Shown piece by piece: positions 24,976 through 38,775 of a DNA stretch of 64,000 nucleotides (position 1 is the stretch's first letter; each line of letters opens with the position of its first letter). Under the pieces are notes generated by a model, which saw only the letters and a program-made list of their open reading frames with translations, did not search any database and was not told the origin of the DNA. The stretch lies in the NCBI GenBank assembly GCA_007922305.1, contig ML677341.1, forward strand, positions 69,210,911 through 69,274,910, given 5' to 3'. The position numbers and the translations under genes are program-made. Source of the stretch: Dermatemys mawii. Lineage: Eukaryota; Chordata; Testudines; Dermatemydidae.

Positions 24976-25993
24976 AGTGAAGATTTATATACACAGATAT
25001 AGATATTTAACTCATAACCTTTTCTTGTAAATAATTTTCGTTAGTCACCTTGTAAGTTTTGTTGTTCCTCTGAATTCTGGTCAATATCTTTCCTTTCATA
25101 ACTTCAGCTGAAGTCAGTGGGAGCTGTAGGTACTCAGTACTCCTGAAAGTCAGGCCTGAAATTTCCTGAATGTGATTTTTTCCCAAGTAAGTAATGCAGG
25201 ATTTGGTAGAAAATATTTGGGATATGAGAAAAGCATAACACAACAGCTCAGGTGAAAGTATGTTCTACTGGACACTGCCAATTCACCATTACCATCACTA
25301 AAAGGCTAAGGTACAAAAGCAAGCAGTAGTGGTTGCTATATTTTGTGCCACGCATGCCATGAAAATTAACACTGTATAGCATGGCAGGGCCAAAAAACAG
25401 ATGTGACAATTCTTTCCACTTCCCTAATAGATGTGCTATATTCTGCAGTATGTTACAGCCATAGCACTTCCAGCGCCTCACATTTTGGATAAATAATTTC
25501 TATTCTGTTTTCTTACATGGAATCACATTCAGCCCGACCGTAAGCAGATGTAACTCCATTTATTTCAAAAGGCCCATCTATGCCAGGGCTTAATTTGATA
25601 TAGTGTTCACAACCAGTTTAAAGAAAACACTAATAATTTGCTTATTCCAAATGTCTGAAATTTCAAGTGGTGATCTTCCTACATTAGATATAATTCCAAG
25701 TTGATTCATGCAGAAATGTGCTTCTTAGCTTTTGAAACTTCTGGAAGATAGTTTCAGAAGAGGGCTGAATTTTCCCTTCCAAAAGCTTGACACCTTTGGG
25801 AGAAAAATCATCTGTCTCTCAAGCCAGTTTTTTGTAAATAAAAATAAAATCATCTGAGAAGTGTCCCATAGTCTCCATGATGTGCTTAAATGTTAATATT
25901 TGCATTGAGCCTTTTACATTAACAGCTGTGTCTGTGAAAAATATACAGCCTTCCATCTGTTTAGTGGCTCTGCGTTACTACTCTTCAGTTATT

Positions 25994-26452
25994 TTACCTA
26001 ATGATCCCCTTCCTCCTTGAACTGCACAGCAGCTTGGAGTCCAGATTCCCCACACCACCGGCATCCCGGGGCCTCTCCCCACTTACCCCCCGGCAGACCC
26101 TCTTGGCCTGCTGTTCCTCCAGCTCCATCTCGTGCTTGCGCTGTTCTGCATGGTCTGCCAGTCTCTGCTCCTCCAGTGCCAGCTCCTTTGCTCTCAAATC
26201 CAGTTCCAGTCTCTGCAGCTCCTCTAGGGAGGAACCCGGCTGGGGTCCCCTTGTGCTGGCTGGGAAGTCGAGTCGGGCACACTCCCGGTGACTACACAGA
26301 CTGCCCCACCGACTACTCCCCAGCTTTCCAGTTACCTCAGGAGTCCCCGTAGGGTCTTGAGCCCGTTCCTCAGGCTGGTCACTCTCTATAAGCAGAGCAA
26401 TCAGTTGCTCCTTAGTGAGCCTCCCCACGCTCAGATGTCTCTGCACAGACAT
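25994..26452 (-). pseudogene. Gag N-terminal fragment of a Ty3/Gypsy element
   Basis: A minus-strand frame of 152 codons begins MSVQRHLSVGRLTKEQLIAL and contains a heptad-rich charged stretch at about residues 78-118 (LRAKELALEEQRLADHAEQR), a predicted coiled coil. It sits downstream, on the same strand, of an LTR (26612-27461) and a TGG-start primer-site candidate, which is why I read it as the gag start. The start ATG is the first after the leader. The capsid, nucleocapsid and pol are missing: the frame runs out in unrelated sequence at about 25990, so the element is truncated. Low similarity makes the exact Gypsy clade uncertain. Confidence 0.65.
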
Positions 26453-26590
26453 GCCAGGTCGCTTTTATGGAGCTGGTTATAGGCCATTTCCATGCTGCTT
26501 GTTCCTTTCAATACCTTCATTCTATCACTGCCAGCCACTCACTGCAAAGCGCCTGCGCTCGCAGCCAACTGTCCACAGGGTGCCTCCGCC

Positions 26591-26608
26591 AACCATCCTC
26601 TGCTACCA
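26591..26608 (-). promoter_or_regulatory. Candidate primer-binding site of the minus-strand Gypsy element
   Basis: On the minus strand, TGGTAGCAGAGGATGG begins 3 bases after the LTR end CCGTGACA. A TGG start just inside the LTR is the standard mark of a site complementary to a tRNA 3' CCA end. The tRNA was not identified with certainty. Confidence 0.55.
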
Positions 26609-26611
26609 CGT

Positions 26612-27461
26612 TGTCACGGATTCACAGATCGTGCCCACTTTTGGCCCGATGCTGTCTGTGGGGGGTGCCTCTTTCAGTGAGACAGCCCTTATTGAGGGTC
26701 CACTCTCTCTCAGGGTAAGCCCCTCCACCTCCTGGAGCTGCACCTCTCTGAGCCTTAGCACGCCTGTCTCTGCCGTGGGCCCCCTCAGGGAGTCCCCTCG
26801 CTCGGGAACCCCGGGGCTTTCATCCCCAAAGGGGAAGATGCAGCCCTGTTCTCTAGACCAGAGTGACTCTCAGCCAGCGTAACACAGGAGGGTTTATTAA
26901 GCATTGAACACAGCACAGGAACTCTCAGGGCCCTCCAGCCTGGCCTCTCTCAGGACAGCACAACCAAGTCTCTCCTGCAGCCAAGTGCCCTGCCTGCTCC
27001 CCCTCTTCAGCACAGAGCCCCCCTGCTTCCCAGCTGGGCAGCTGAGATCATCAGTCTCAAGTCCCGCCTCTGTCCATTGTCTTGTCTTCATGTAAACAGG
27101 GTCGTAAATCAGGTTGTCAGGGCCTCCTCTTCCCTCTTGTCCTTTGCCCCCTTCTGGCTGACACCAGTTGGTCGGGTCACCAGGGCCCTCTCCTTGCAGC
27201 CCATTGTCCTCCCACTGGCTAGAACCGGCTGCGATTCCTGAGCTGGCCTTCAGGTCACCAGGATCTCCATTCTCCATGCCAGTGGCTGGGGTCCCAAGTC
27301 CCTTCGCTGGTCCTCTGCAACAACAAACTCTCTCTCCCATCGCCTTGTTAAATCAGTAACACCTCGAGAAACTAAGCCCCAGCCCCTCTGCATGCACCCC
27401 ATAGGAAAACCAAGGAACCCCCTGCGATAGGAAAACAAGGAAACAGCCCCACCTCATCATA
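26612..27461 (-). mobile_element. 5' LTR of the truncated minus-strand Gypsy element
   Basis: On the minus strand it runs from TATGATGAGGTGGGGCTG to AATCCGTGACA, decayed inverted ends of the TGTGACGA/CCGTGACA kind. A poly(A) signal AATAAA lies on the minus strand (TTTATT at 26893-26898). It is followed on that strand by a TGG-start primer site and a gag start. Several plus-strand frames of 60-155 codons across it are chance frames of GC-rich DNA. Confidence 0.75.
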
Positions 27462-28921
27462 AATATATTTTAACCTGAACTGGCCTTCTTATTCTAGTGT
27501 GTGCATGGATGATTGTCTTAATGGCACATTTTGCCAAAAATGTCCCCTTTGGGCATCAGTTGGAAAAGGTGTGGATTTGGCATAAAACACCCTTTGCAGT
27601 GTGGAGGAATTCTGGGACTGTCCAGTTAAATGTTTCAGCCTCTAAAATACTTGTATTAAACATCTTAGCTGTGAATTCACTGAAAAAATGTGAACTTCCT
27701 AGTTCTGACTAGGACAGAAACCCTATGAGAATAGCATTGCTCTTGATTTGTCAGCACTACTGTTTTCAGTACTGTTTAAAAGATGAAACGGAGAAGTATT
27801 CAACTTTAGAAGGTGAGGGAGGAAGGAAGCAAGCCAAATATCCATAACATAAGCAGCCGATCCCATGGTTATGGTTTAAATTACATCACTTTGTTTAGTG
27901 AATATAATGTCCCCTTTTCATATTATTGAATTTGTATGTAGCTTTTATGCATCTATACTCCTCAGACTGCCTTACTATAATAAATAGTTCATACATTTTA
28001 AACCTCCTTGAGCATTGCATAACAAGTAATATACTGAACATCCATCCTGGATTACTAAAATACTGGTGACTCATACAAGTAGGTAAATTAGATAGATAGA
28101 AAGGGACATATACACACACAAACATTGACATGAATGCATATACACAAGCCAAACTGTCAGCTATCTTAGATGATCACAGCTTCATTGAAGTCATAAATCC
28201 ATATTAAAAAGAAAAAACCCCAAGCCCTCTATATACCTCCTATAATATTTACCTGCATTTATTGTTTATAAGCCGCAATGAGCTGCTTTTAGAATTATGT
28301 CACCAAAATAGGATTAAGAACTCAAGTGAGAAACTAGCAATAGGAACAGAAGAACTCTGAAGCAAAAATGCTCCTGTTTTCATGCAAAAATCCCTGGAGA
28401 TTAAAAAAAGATTAGTTTGCGTGTGTGTGTGGAACCAAAATGATGTATAAACAGAAGTGTTTCTGAACAGTGTTCTTCAAAGCTTTTCGGGAGTCAGATA
28501 TAATAGATAAAATATGCTAAATTATAGTTATCAGGTTTGTTTCATGTGCAGGAGACTGACCAGGTACCATTTGTAATACTTGTCTATTTTAGGGACTACA
28601 GTGTGATAGAATCATTTTTTACTTAAATAGCGGTAGCATTCTCACCCAGAGGTACTCCCTCCATCAAAATAATCATCCATCCAAACACACTTATTGACAG
28701 CTATATGGGGGTTATATTTTTTATACTTTTCTTTTAAAGAACCAGTAGACTCTTACAAGGATTTTTTTTAATGTGAGGTTTCAGATGGTAAGAATGATAT
28801 AGATGGTGATTCCGATGACTGATTACCTATGTTCTCAGTAAACACAAATTTCTGAATATCCTTAGTCATTTACTCTCACCTTGAACTCGTGCTGCCAGTT
28901 TTATATTTCTTGGCCTTGACA
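27462..28921. other. Intronic sequence without recognised gene
   Basis: Short frames only. Nothing else recognised. Confidence 0.5.
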
Positions 28922-28923
28922 TA

Positions 28924-29310
28924 CAATAGAACCATAGAGTTACGAACACCAAAGTTACAAACTGATTGATGAACCACACACCGCATTTGGAACTGGAAGT
29001 ATGCCATCAGGCAGCAGCAGAGGGTGGTTGTGGGGGTGGTGGGGGAAGCAAATACAGTACAGTTCTGTGTTAAACATAAACTACTAAAAAAAATAAAGCA
29101 AATTTTTTTTAAAAAAATTGACAATGCAAGGAAACTTTCTGTGCTTGTTTCATTTAAATTTGGATGGTTAAAGCAGTATTCTTCTCCACAGTAAAGTTTC
29201 AAATCTGTATTGTTAATGTTTAGCAGTAAACTTTTGAAATAACAACAATTTTTTGTTGAGTTACGAACAACCTCCATTCCCAAGGTGTTTGTAACTCTGA
29301 GGTTCTACTG
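28924..29310. mobile_element. Tc1/mariner (Tigger-like) MITE with TA target
   Basis: The left end is CAATAGAACCATAGAGTTAC and the right end, inverted, is CAGTAGAACCTCAGAGTTAC, so inverted repeats extend about 27 bp with few mismatches. TA flanks it at 28922-28923 and 29311-29312. The 387-bp body has a second inverted GAGTTACGAAC motif near 29260. A 135-codon minus-strand frame over it has no transposase motif. Confidence 0.85.
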
Positions 29311-31310
29311 TAAATTTGTCTTGTAGGTAGTGACATGAAACAGTCAAACGAAATAAACAATTACCAAATCCAAATAAAAATGTTCACCCCCTTGTTCATG
29401 GATCTATACTGAACCGTGAACAAAATTTACCCCTTTGTTCTTTACAAAAGAGAGACAAAGAGCCAATGCATACTTAAACTGAAATACAGTACATATTAGA
29501 ACTACAAAACAGACTACTAAACCTAGCTTGCCTGTGGAAATATAGTAAATGGGCAGCACTAAACATGAAATCCCTTCTGATTTGCTTATAGCATCCTGCT
29601 TCATGAGAATAAGTGGAATGTACTCAAATCAAATGTGAACAGTTTTATGCAAATAGCACGCCCAGGGAAATGCAGAGAAAGAGGCAGGTAGTTGTCCTTT
29701 TGCTCCTTATTAGAGTTCCAAAGAACATTCACAAATTTTACAGTGAAAAAGCAAATTAGATTAATGCACCACCCAAAATAAAAATGTACCAACAAACACA
29801 GCTTCTTAAAATCCACTTCTTCAAACCATCCTTCCTGCACTGGGCTACTCTCCAGTGAACTCTTCACGCAAGTCATACCACTTGAAATGACGTCCTGTGT
29901 TTTGTCTTGTCTGATACATGGTAGATGCTTTGAAACATGGTTTAGGTCTTTCCAGTTTTCTCCAGAGCTCCATGTTGGTGTTATATAAACATTAATTATC
30001 AATAGCACAGCCTATGGTTGAGTAATAGCTTGTACAGTGTTCTAATTGCTTTCAAGAAATGCATGAAGACAGTTCCCTACCCCAAGAGCTTGCAAACTAC
30101 TCAATTTACAGACCAAAGAAAATGGAGATGGGCAAATAATCTTGCATGTTATAGAACTTCAAAACTAACAGCTACTATATATCTTGAGGGTTTATTTAAT
30201 AAACAAAAACCTGATCTATTTTTTCTTTTTTTAAATAAACCTTTTCTTTCTCCTATTGTATGGCACACACATACTCCATGTGTGTTATTCCCTTGGCTAT
30301 TTTTATTCTTTCCTGTTGTGATATTTTAACTAACCTAACAACAACCCCTTTCATCTCCTCCTATGTTTGACCCTTACCATTTACTACCCCACCCAACAGC
30401 CATCTCTCTCCTTTCCCTCTTCTCCATGCTTTCATCCTAGTCATGTCACACAGTGTAGATGAAGAATGAATGATTCCAAAGCAGATGAGGTCTGATGATG
30501 TAAGTGGACTCCTGAACGGTTCACTTAGTCACTGGTCATCACCACGGTGGTGGGTATATGAAGGACTGCCTGGTGCAAGCCCCAAAGCTAAATCACTGCT
30601 ATACTTATATTTTTCTCAGGACCAGGAGTTCCATTACTATGAAGCACTCCATTATAGAACACATATCAATATTTTATTATATCCCACTATTTTTAAAACA
30701 TACAGATGTTATGAGGCACCTGCATCATGTCTTCTGACATAACAAATATTGGGGAGCTTGGTTAACATGGAGATTTACTTATTATGGGATTGATCACACT
30801 GGCATATGCAACACAAATTGAACAGATCTAAAACTGAATTTGAAAATGTTTTAATCCATCAGGCTGGCATCTGCATGGTAACTTGTAACATTTACTTAAT
30901 GAAAAGGCAATCATTCAATATTAATAAGGTATTTTGTGTTCAATTACAGTCTGGTTGAGGCCAAGAGTACTAAAGGGCTAAGAAAAGAAATAAATACAGC
31001 CTTAGATGATGTAACACAAACTGTCATGATGTCATGAACATAACTATTTTTGTTATCGTGAAGAACAAATTTACTTAATAAATGAAAAGGCTTTATTTGT
31101 TGATGGGTAGATGTAACTTCTGCAAGATATATTACTGGGAAGAATGTATGTGCAAACTTTGGATATAGGTCAGCTTCACTTGGTTTGCTCATTTTTATTC
31201 AGATGTGAATTTTTCCTCTTTTGCTATATTAAATCCCACTCTTAAGCATGAGAGCATATTAGATCTCAATACCACTGATTCTAAAGATGCAGCAGCTATA
31301 TATACACTAT

Positions 31311-31420
31311 GGGCCCGATTTTCTTCTTACTCACACTAGTGTCAATCAGGAGTTACGCAACTAAAGGCAATTGAGTTACTGTAATGTAAAACTAGTTTAA
31401 GTGGGAGGAGAGTCAGACCT
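31311..31420. repeat. Short palindromic dispersed repeat
   Basis: It opens GGGCCCGATTTTCTTC, has CACACTAGTGTCAATCAGGA in the left arm and AACTAGTTTAAGTGGG and AGTCAGACC in the right arm. The arms are imperfect inverted copies. The same plan recurs at 32421-32507 and 44747-44853. Confidence 0.6.
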
Positions 31421-32420
31421 TATATGAAAATCCTCTTGTATTTTAAAAATCTTGACACAATGACAAGCATATTTAATATTACATTCAACTCTTCAATTTT
31501 ATTTCTTCACCTAATTCACATTTTGTATTTCCACTTTCCAGGGAGACACAAACTTACAAAAACAAAATTGCATGTCAAACCAGGTCACATAGGTTAATGG
31601 TATACGGAGATACCAGTAATCTATCTGATCCCATCCAAGATCCACTGTAAATCTCAGTGCTAATAGGATTAGTAAGAAGACAGAGAATAGGTTCCACAGC
31701 ATTTAAATTTATTACACTCCCTGGCAAATTGCTCTTAGTTCAAACAAAAGAAATCACATACATATCCATTTTCTATTACTCTTTTTATAGTATACATTTA
31801 GGAATCGGCCCAGAGTTTTGCCATCCAATCTTCCTCAGGTACTGCGTCAATGTTACTGTTAATATAGGTCTTCCAGATGTTGAACTCATAAGACAGGAAG
31901 CACAAACTGATTTGTCTTTAGTTATATTTATTGAAAAAATTGTAGAAACATCCTGGGTTGGGGAACACGAATGTTTAATTCACTTTATTCACTTAAATAG
32001 ATTTTCATAAATCTTGCTATATTGCTGTAGAGTGTATGGATTCCTTTGCTGATTATTGAAAGGACAAGTATTTTCAATAGTTACTATGATGGCTGCATTT
32101 TGTTTCTTCAGGTTGCTTACGCATGAAGAGGGGATGATGAGGGGGGATCCTCTTTGATGATGTAGCTGGCCGATCAGCTGTGAGGCAGCTCAGCTGTGTC
32201 TACCCCTGATGTTTAGTTTTGACTCTTTGATGTTGTTTTAAATAGTAGTGTAGCATCTTGGATGTGTAACCCCTGAGGAAAGCAGGATGGCCAAAACCTT
32301 GGGCTGATTCCTGTATGTATAATAAAAATAGCAGTTAGGAGAATGGATATGTAATTAGGTTTTCTTTTTTGACTAGGAATAATTGCTATGGAAGACAGAA
32401 CTATAAATACTACTTTGCTA

Positions 32421-32507
32421 GATTTTGATCTGTTACACTGTTGTTAATCCAGAGTAACTCCACCATCAATGGATTAACAACCGTGTAAATGAGATCAGAA
32501 TCTGACC
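32421..32507. repeat. Short palindromic dispersed repeat
   Basis: GATTTTGATCTGTTACACTG opens it and GTGTAAATGAGATCAGAATC closes it, with CAGAGTAACTCCACC in the middle. Inverted arms with a central near-palindrome. Confidence 0.65.
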
Positions 32508-33094
32508 ACATTTTTTCAGTGTTTGTACCATTTGCTAGTCACTAGGCACCCAAATCAAAATTTTATTTCTTCCTCATCCTGAACAGCCATAGATTTAACC
32601 TTGTGCAGGATTTCCCCAATGCTTTGAACAATATTGGTGCCATTTTTCATGACAAAGTGGAAAGCTCTCTCAAGTTTTTTTTAGCAAACTAAGAAAAGCA
32701 GATCTAAACCAGCCATACTGCAAACTCATTATGTGAGTACTGTTCTGTGTATCAGTGGACATGCACACACTTCTAGCCCTGCTTTCCTAAATTCTTGTTC
32801 AAATTATACAATAAAGGAATTTTTAAGTCTATATATTGCTTCAGAAGAAAATAGTATTTTAACTTCTTTATATGAGTTTGAGAACAATGTTTAGAATAAA
32901 AAAAATAAAACCCAAAATCTGTAGACTGGCGAAATTGAGATAAAAAAGATCAAAAGAGCTTAGTGTGCATAGTTTGATTACATTATGACTACTAAGGGAA
33001 GGGAACAATAACAACTTCTTATAAATATTTAAATAGTGTAGATGTTAGGATTGACATTTATTATCTGGAGTTGCAGAAGAAGGTATAACTAGAG

Positions 33095-33432
33095 CAGTAT
33101 CCTCAACCATGGGTCCAGGACCCCGTGGGGGTCGCGAGCAGGTTTCAGGGGGTCCGTCAAGCAGGACCAGTGTTAGACTTGCTTGGGCCCAGGGCAGAAG
33201 GCCAAAGCCCCACGCAAGGGGCTGAAGCATGGGACCCTGAGCCTTGCCACCAGGGGCTAAAGGCAAAGCTTGAGCAACTTAGCTTCGCAGGGGCCCCTGT
33301 TGTATGGGCCCTCAGGAAATTTTCCTGTTTGCTACTCCCTAACTCCACCCCTGGCTTTTATGTGTATGGAGGGCCATGGAGTTTTTATAGCATGTTGAGG
33401 GGCCTCAGAAAGAAAAAGGTTGAGAACCCCTG
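33095..33432 (+). mobile_element. hAT-type MITE with perfect 8-bp target duplication
   Basis: The ends are CAGTATCCTCAACCATGGGT and, inverted, CAGGGGTTCTCAACCTTTTT. AACTAGAG occurs at 33087-33094 and 33433-33440. The 338-bp body is GC-rich and non-coding. The plus-strand frame at 33125-33433 is a chance frame. Confidence 0.94.
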
Positions 33433-35098
33433 AACTAGAGATAGTGGGATGTAATTAATGAAAAATATGCAAATCGAATATCAAAGGATTCCCAACACTG
33501 AGGTGTATTAGCATATGGAATAATTTCCCATGGGACAGAAGCTTCATTGCTTCATTCAAGTTACAGAAGCTTCATTGCTTAGGACATTAAAGAAAATGGA
33601 CAAAATCTCAAAAACGTATTGATGACTACAATCCCCCACTTTCTGGGGATGCACTGGAGGAGGCAATAGCACTTTTCCAGCTAAAGTGACAGCAGCTTCT
33701 CCTCCTCTCTGTTACACCACTGTCGACATTTCCAAAATGCTGCCCTCACCTATGCTACCAATGCTGGTGTTTGTGGATATTGGAGGGAGCAGTGATCACC
33801 CTCAAATCTGGTTGTAAAACAAAAATGAAGGTCTCTAAAATCTGTCTTTCCCTCACTATCTCTGTGACTAAAATTGTTGCCAAGCTCTTTGTTATTTCCA
33901 TCCTTCATTACTAAATCTGGCTGGGGAGAGGCAGGGAAGGGCAACTGGGAAAGTTCAGGAGCCAGAGTCCATTCATAACTCTTCTATTTCATAACTGGGC
34001 TCTCTGCACAGGAACTGGGGAAGCCCAAGCAGGTTGGGGAGCCAGGGTGGTGGTCTCCAGTCCTCAGCAGAGCATAGAGCAGGGAAGTGAGGTGGGAGTT
34101 AGGAATGTTGTGTTGCTGTCTGACAAGGTAACTGAAAGGGAAAGAAGCCTAGGTAGCAACACATACAATGAGAAGGAGGGGGGTGGAGGAAGATGTGGTT
34201 CTGGGCATGTTTTAGATAGGCTGAGATCCACAATAAAGATCTCTCAAAACTACGAAGGAACAGAATAACCCAAATGAAAAACATTATTTTTAATGTTTTA
34301 AACATTTTTTCCCCTGAGAAAGCTATTCAAATGGAGCACTCTCTGAAAATTGGCAATGTTCCTGTAAAGGCAAAGGGTGGTACTGCAGTGTGTGGCTGCA
34401 TTATATAAATAAACTATGCAGGTTTCACTTTCCTATAAACTGGGGATTCTTCAATGTGACCTCTACAACTGACTGAAGTTTCTCCCACACAAAGGCAGCA
34501 AAATTGGTTTACAACACTGTATAAATGTGCTCATAACTTTAGCCCCAGTATTTTTGTGCTGACACAATATACCATGGTCTTCAAATACAGCCTTCACACA
34601 ACCTCATCTATTTTTAAATGCCTACAGCCAAAACTATGGGAGTTATCAAACAAACCTGACAATTTGTTCCATCAAAATTAGCACAAACATTATCTGACTT
34701 TAAGGAACTTATAAAAAGGCTTTTGAATCCAAAGACAAAACTCAGATAATCACTGAACAGATATGTTAGAGCGATTTTCTATTATATAATTTTTTTTATG
34801 GTACTGAAGGATACTGTTGTAAGACTGCATGCTTGCTGGGACCTGAAAAAAAGGAGATGTGTATCTCATGAGTCTTTTCTGGTGATTAAATGTCTTATAT
34901 AATGTGATTTAAGATAGCTGAACAGGGGACACATCTTTTGATTGCATGTCCCATTGTATTTGTGGTGTACGTTCACTGACACCAAAAGGGTTAAGAAGGT
35001 AAAGTATAAGTACTTTATTCAGGGTTGTTCAAACATACTATGGGAAGAACAAATAGTTGCCTAAGGTAACTATTTTATTTGTTTATTGTCTGCGTGAC

Positions 35099-35137
35099 TG
35101 TGTGTGTGTGTGTATGTGCGTGTGCACGCACACGTGC
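35099..35137. repeat. Alternating purine-pyrimidine (TG/CA) tract
   Basis: About 39 bp of strict alternation, TG repeats passing through GTGCACGCACACGTGC. Such sequence can adopt Z-DNA under supercoiling, which is general knowledge rather than something shown here. Confidence 0.9.
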
Positions 35138-38100
35138 CGGGATGGGTCATTTTCTACTTGCTTAAGGGCAGTGGGAACGCTAAGGTTGCTCTTGAGTTTA
35201 TTATCTTGCTCTTGTGCTTCCTACAATGGAGATACTATGCTGAAACTTCAGAAGGAAAATACTGAGATTTAACAGAGCTGATTAGGTAATATGGCAGATT
35301 TTTTTCCTGCATGATGGAAGACTTCATTATGATATTTCCAGGAGGGCACCCTCTGCTTCAACAAACAGAGAAACTCTCTATAATAAAAACACATCTTACA
35401 TAATACATGACTCATTTGTGCTGCACAGTGTTCCATTATAAGAAAATCCTCATGCAAGTGAAACACAATAGATTCTAACATTGCTCAGTGTTTAAAATTG
35501 CTGGCAATCAGCCATTTCAGTACCTGATTGTAACATGTTTTAGAAAGAGTGGAGGTGTTAAGGAAAGACAGGAAAAAAAAATTGTAACTTGTCTTTAAAG
35601 TAGTCCTAATATAAAAACAAATATTTGCCTATCACGAGAGGAGTAGGAGGCATTGTTATAAGGCATGGTTATGTTACTGATGGTCTTAAATTTAAAAATT
35701 TCACAGGGAATTTGAAAACTAATTTAAAGAAATATGACATTTTCAGTTACAAGGTTTGCTAAATAAAACATGTTATAATGGTCATGTTATTTGTAACTTT
35801 TATCAGAAAGAGTGAACCATTATTAAATTGACAAACTCCAAAGAATATTAAATACAGTGGTAAACTGATTATGTTATATTTTTATACATTGTCTCATTAA
35901 TTAGTTTCTGAAGAAGAATTGCACAAGATAGATTAGAAGAAATTCACTGTTTCACCAGCAAACTATTTATACATTTGATGAGATCCACAGTGGAAATGTT
36001 CCCTATCTTCTTTCTTCCTCCTATGTATATTGTAAAACTGAACAAACTTCTACTTATTAACAAAAGGAACTATTTTTCCACCCATTTTCCCCTGAATGTG
36101 AGCCTTGTTGAGATCCAAGATGAAGTGGAAGCAGATGGTAGTGCAGGGGAAAACTTGGAAAAATTGCCAGGGCTTGCACAGTATCCTAACTTTCACTTAG
36201 AAACAACATAGGCTAAAGTTGCTGATATATTTAAAAAGTGTTTTGTATTACCATCAAGAGCAGGATAAACAGTTTGTGCATCAGGCCAGACAACAGGTAA
36301 TGTAAGGCAATCACAATCCACAAGAGATAATGTCCGTGCAGGGCTCTCATACAACAAGCATAATCTCAGCAGAGAATCCAAAGATAGTGAAGTAACTTGT
36401 TGCCTCATTAGACACATAACGGTGGGATATCAAGTATTGTTAACTTCCAACAGGACATCTGGCAGAAGATAGCAATATTAAAAGCATAACAATAGCCATT
36501 GAAAAACCAGCAACCATAGATGTTCAAGGACTCAGTGACTGATAAGGCCATTACCTTTATTCAAAGTGGGAAGAAAAGGATTCCAGAAGGAATTCCTCCA
36601 TGACCAAAAGCAAGATCTAATAGAAGAAATTGACCTATTGACTACAGAAATTGACTACAGAAACTGAGCATTTCCATCCTTGTACAACACCCCCAAACCA
36701 AAGAACAACCCAGTACAATACAAAGATCTTTGAGGATCTCAGTACATGTTGAACACGTAACCATATGGGGGATGGGGAAACAAGTTACAGTATACATAGT
36801 TTTAATAAAAGTTGCTTATTGAACACTAATACTATTTCAAAAAGAACTAGTCATCTAAGAGTTGTCATTTGGATTTACAGTTGCACCAACTTACACCAAA
36901 TTACTGTAATATATGCAACAGAATTTTATTACTCCCAGGAGCTCTAGAGCAAATTCATACACACAGCTTAGCCTCATCAAGAAAACAACATGCCAAGGTA
37001 ACAGTCATTCAATTCCTTTGCAGTGTTATGAAGATGTGATTGCAAATGTCATGTTTTGTGTGTATGAGTAAACACCCTATTGTCAAGCATCCACAAAAAT
37101 TGCCTAAATGTAGGTATCTGGACTATTTATACTATTTATACTATATAAGAGGTGTTTGCAAACAGGCAAGCTGGGAGTAAGTATTTGAACGAATTTTGAA
37201 GCTTTTCCCCTACACATACCTCTAAATCAATCATGTACATACATTCATTGTTTTAGTCTTGAGGTTATTTACATATATACCCACATGTGGATGTATACAC
37301 TTGGGGTCATTTATATATAAAACATCTCAAAATGCAACCGAAAGGCATTTCTTAGAAATGCTAATTACCTCTCTATATAGACTACATAACTAGTAGCTGA
37401 AAGAACAGTAACTCATGCTGCCTGCTAGAAATCTTTAAAGATTCCCATAATAACTAGACAGACAAGAAATACCTGTTCCTAATATAACTATCATATACAT
37501 CTGCACAGAATAATAGGTTCAGTCATTTCACATTGGTTGTAATCTTTGAAGATCTAGCACAGCTGTGTGCAACCAAGAGTCCAATACATACTACTCTGGA
37601 ACACTGAACAAAATGATTTGTTTGCAAACTTTTCAAGATCACATATCACAATTGTAAAGTACTGCAAAAAGGTAAAATGTTGGGCCTTTGATAGACTTCT
37701 TTAAATTACAGGCGTGCAAAATAAATGAAGCGTCTTTTGAAATTTTTACTCCTGGAAAAAATTGCAAAGCATTAATTACAATCTGGATTAGACTCTACTA
37801 TTTAAAACATGGGAAACTGTTGAGCTAAGAGCTGAAGAGTGTCTGTGTTTATATGATCTCCTTCTAAATCGAAGATACTTGGGGGAGGAGGCAACAGTCC
37901 TGGGTTTGAATGAGAAGGAACTTGCTGGTAGGGAGAATCAGATCCAGAAGTGTGTGAGTGAGAGATGGGAAATGTCACTTCCCAGTCTAATCTCTGCTGG
38001 ATTCAATCTGATCTCCCTCAATGCTACTCTGCTGGCTCTGCCCCACACATTACTAGTGCAGTGGCATTCAAGCAGAGATGGGAGCCTTGGAAGAAACAAA

Positions 38101-38775
38101 TACCATCTAAAAATAAAGTGTGAATGAAAATCTTTTAAAAAACGCTTTGTGGTGTATTCTGCAAGAGCTTTCCATCTTTTCAAAAACAAGTGGGTTGGGA
38201 AAAAAGTGGAAGAAAAAAATATGCATTTCAGATCGACATACCTTGTTTTGATGGGTTTAAGTATAATTTTAATGTAGTTTGGAGTATCCTGGATTTAAAG
38301 AGGCAACTTAATAAGACAAAGCAAAAATAAGACCCAGACCATAAGGACTCTTTTATGACATTTAAGCCATAGCATGTGATAATGTAATACAACCCACCCA
38401 ACCCCACAAAGCAGCAACATCTGAAGGTGTTGTACCTAGATTGTGCTTGGTGCATAAAGGGGTCAGTCTATGGCCTCACATGCATCTCACTCTTTTTGCA
38501 GAATCAAGCACTATCACCTATTCTACATTATCCTGGACATTGCACCCTGGGAATACAAAGACTGTTGTTGACCCCTGTGCAGGGATGAGTGTGAATGGGT
38601 TCACTGAGCCTTCTGCACTTTCTTCCACCATCATTTACTGGACTGTAAAATTGGTACATTCCATTGAGACCTGTGGGACAAGTACTGTGTCTGTACATTG
38701 AAAGCATGACTTCTAGAAAAAAACATCACTAACAGTATTATATTATGTCCATATCCATCACAGCCCTTCAGGAAA

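Larger units (their letters stand above)
29313..33086. other. Intronic sequence; two copies of a short palindromic dispersed repeat
   Basis: Apart from repeats at about 31311-31420 and 32421-32507, only short frames without motifs are present. Confidence 0.5.

Noticed and set aside
26415..26882. 155-codon plus-strand frame
   Set aside because: Antisense to the gag leader and LTR of the minus-strand Gypsy element, with no motif.
28876..29283. 135-codon minus-strand frame
   Set aside because: It lies over the mariner-like MITE with inverted ends and TA flanks. No DDE or HTH motif.
35975..36211. Possible exon (VEIQDEVEADGSAGENLE)
   Set aside because: No convincing splice sites on either side and no family recognised.
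38441..38701. 86-codon plus-strand frame after a TTTTTGCAG acceptor-like sequence
   Set aside because: It is on the strand opposite the host gene, has no donor or known family, and the acceptor-like word is common by chance.
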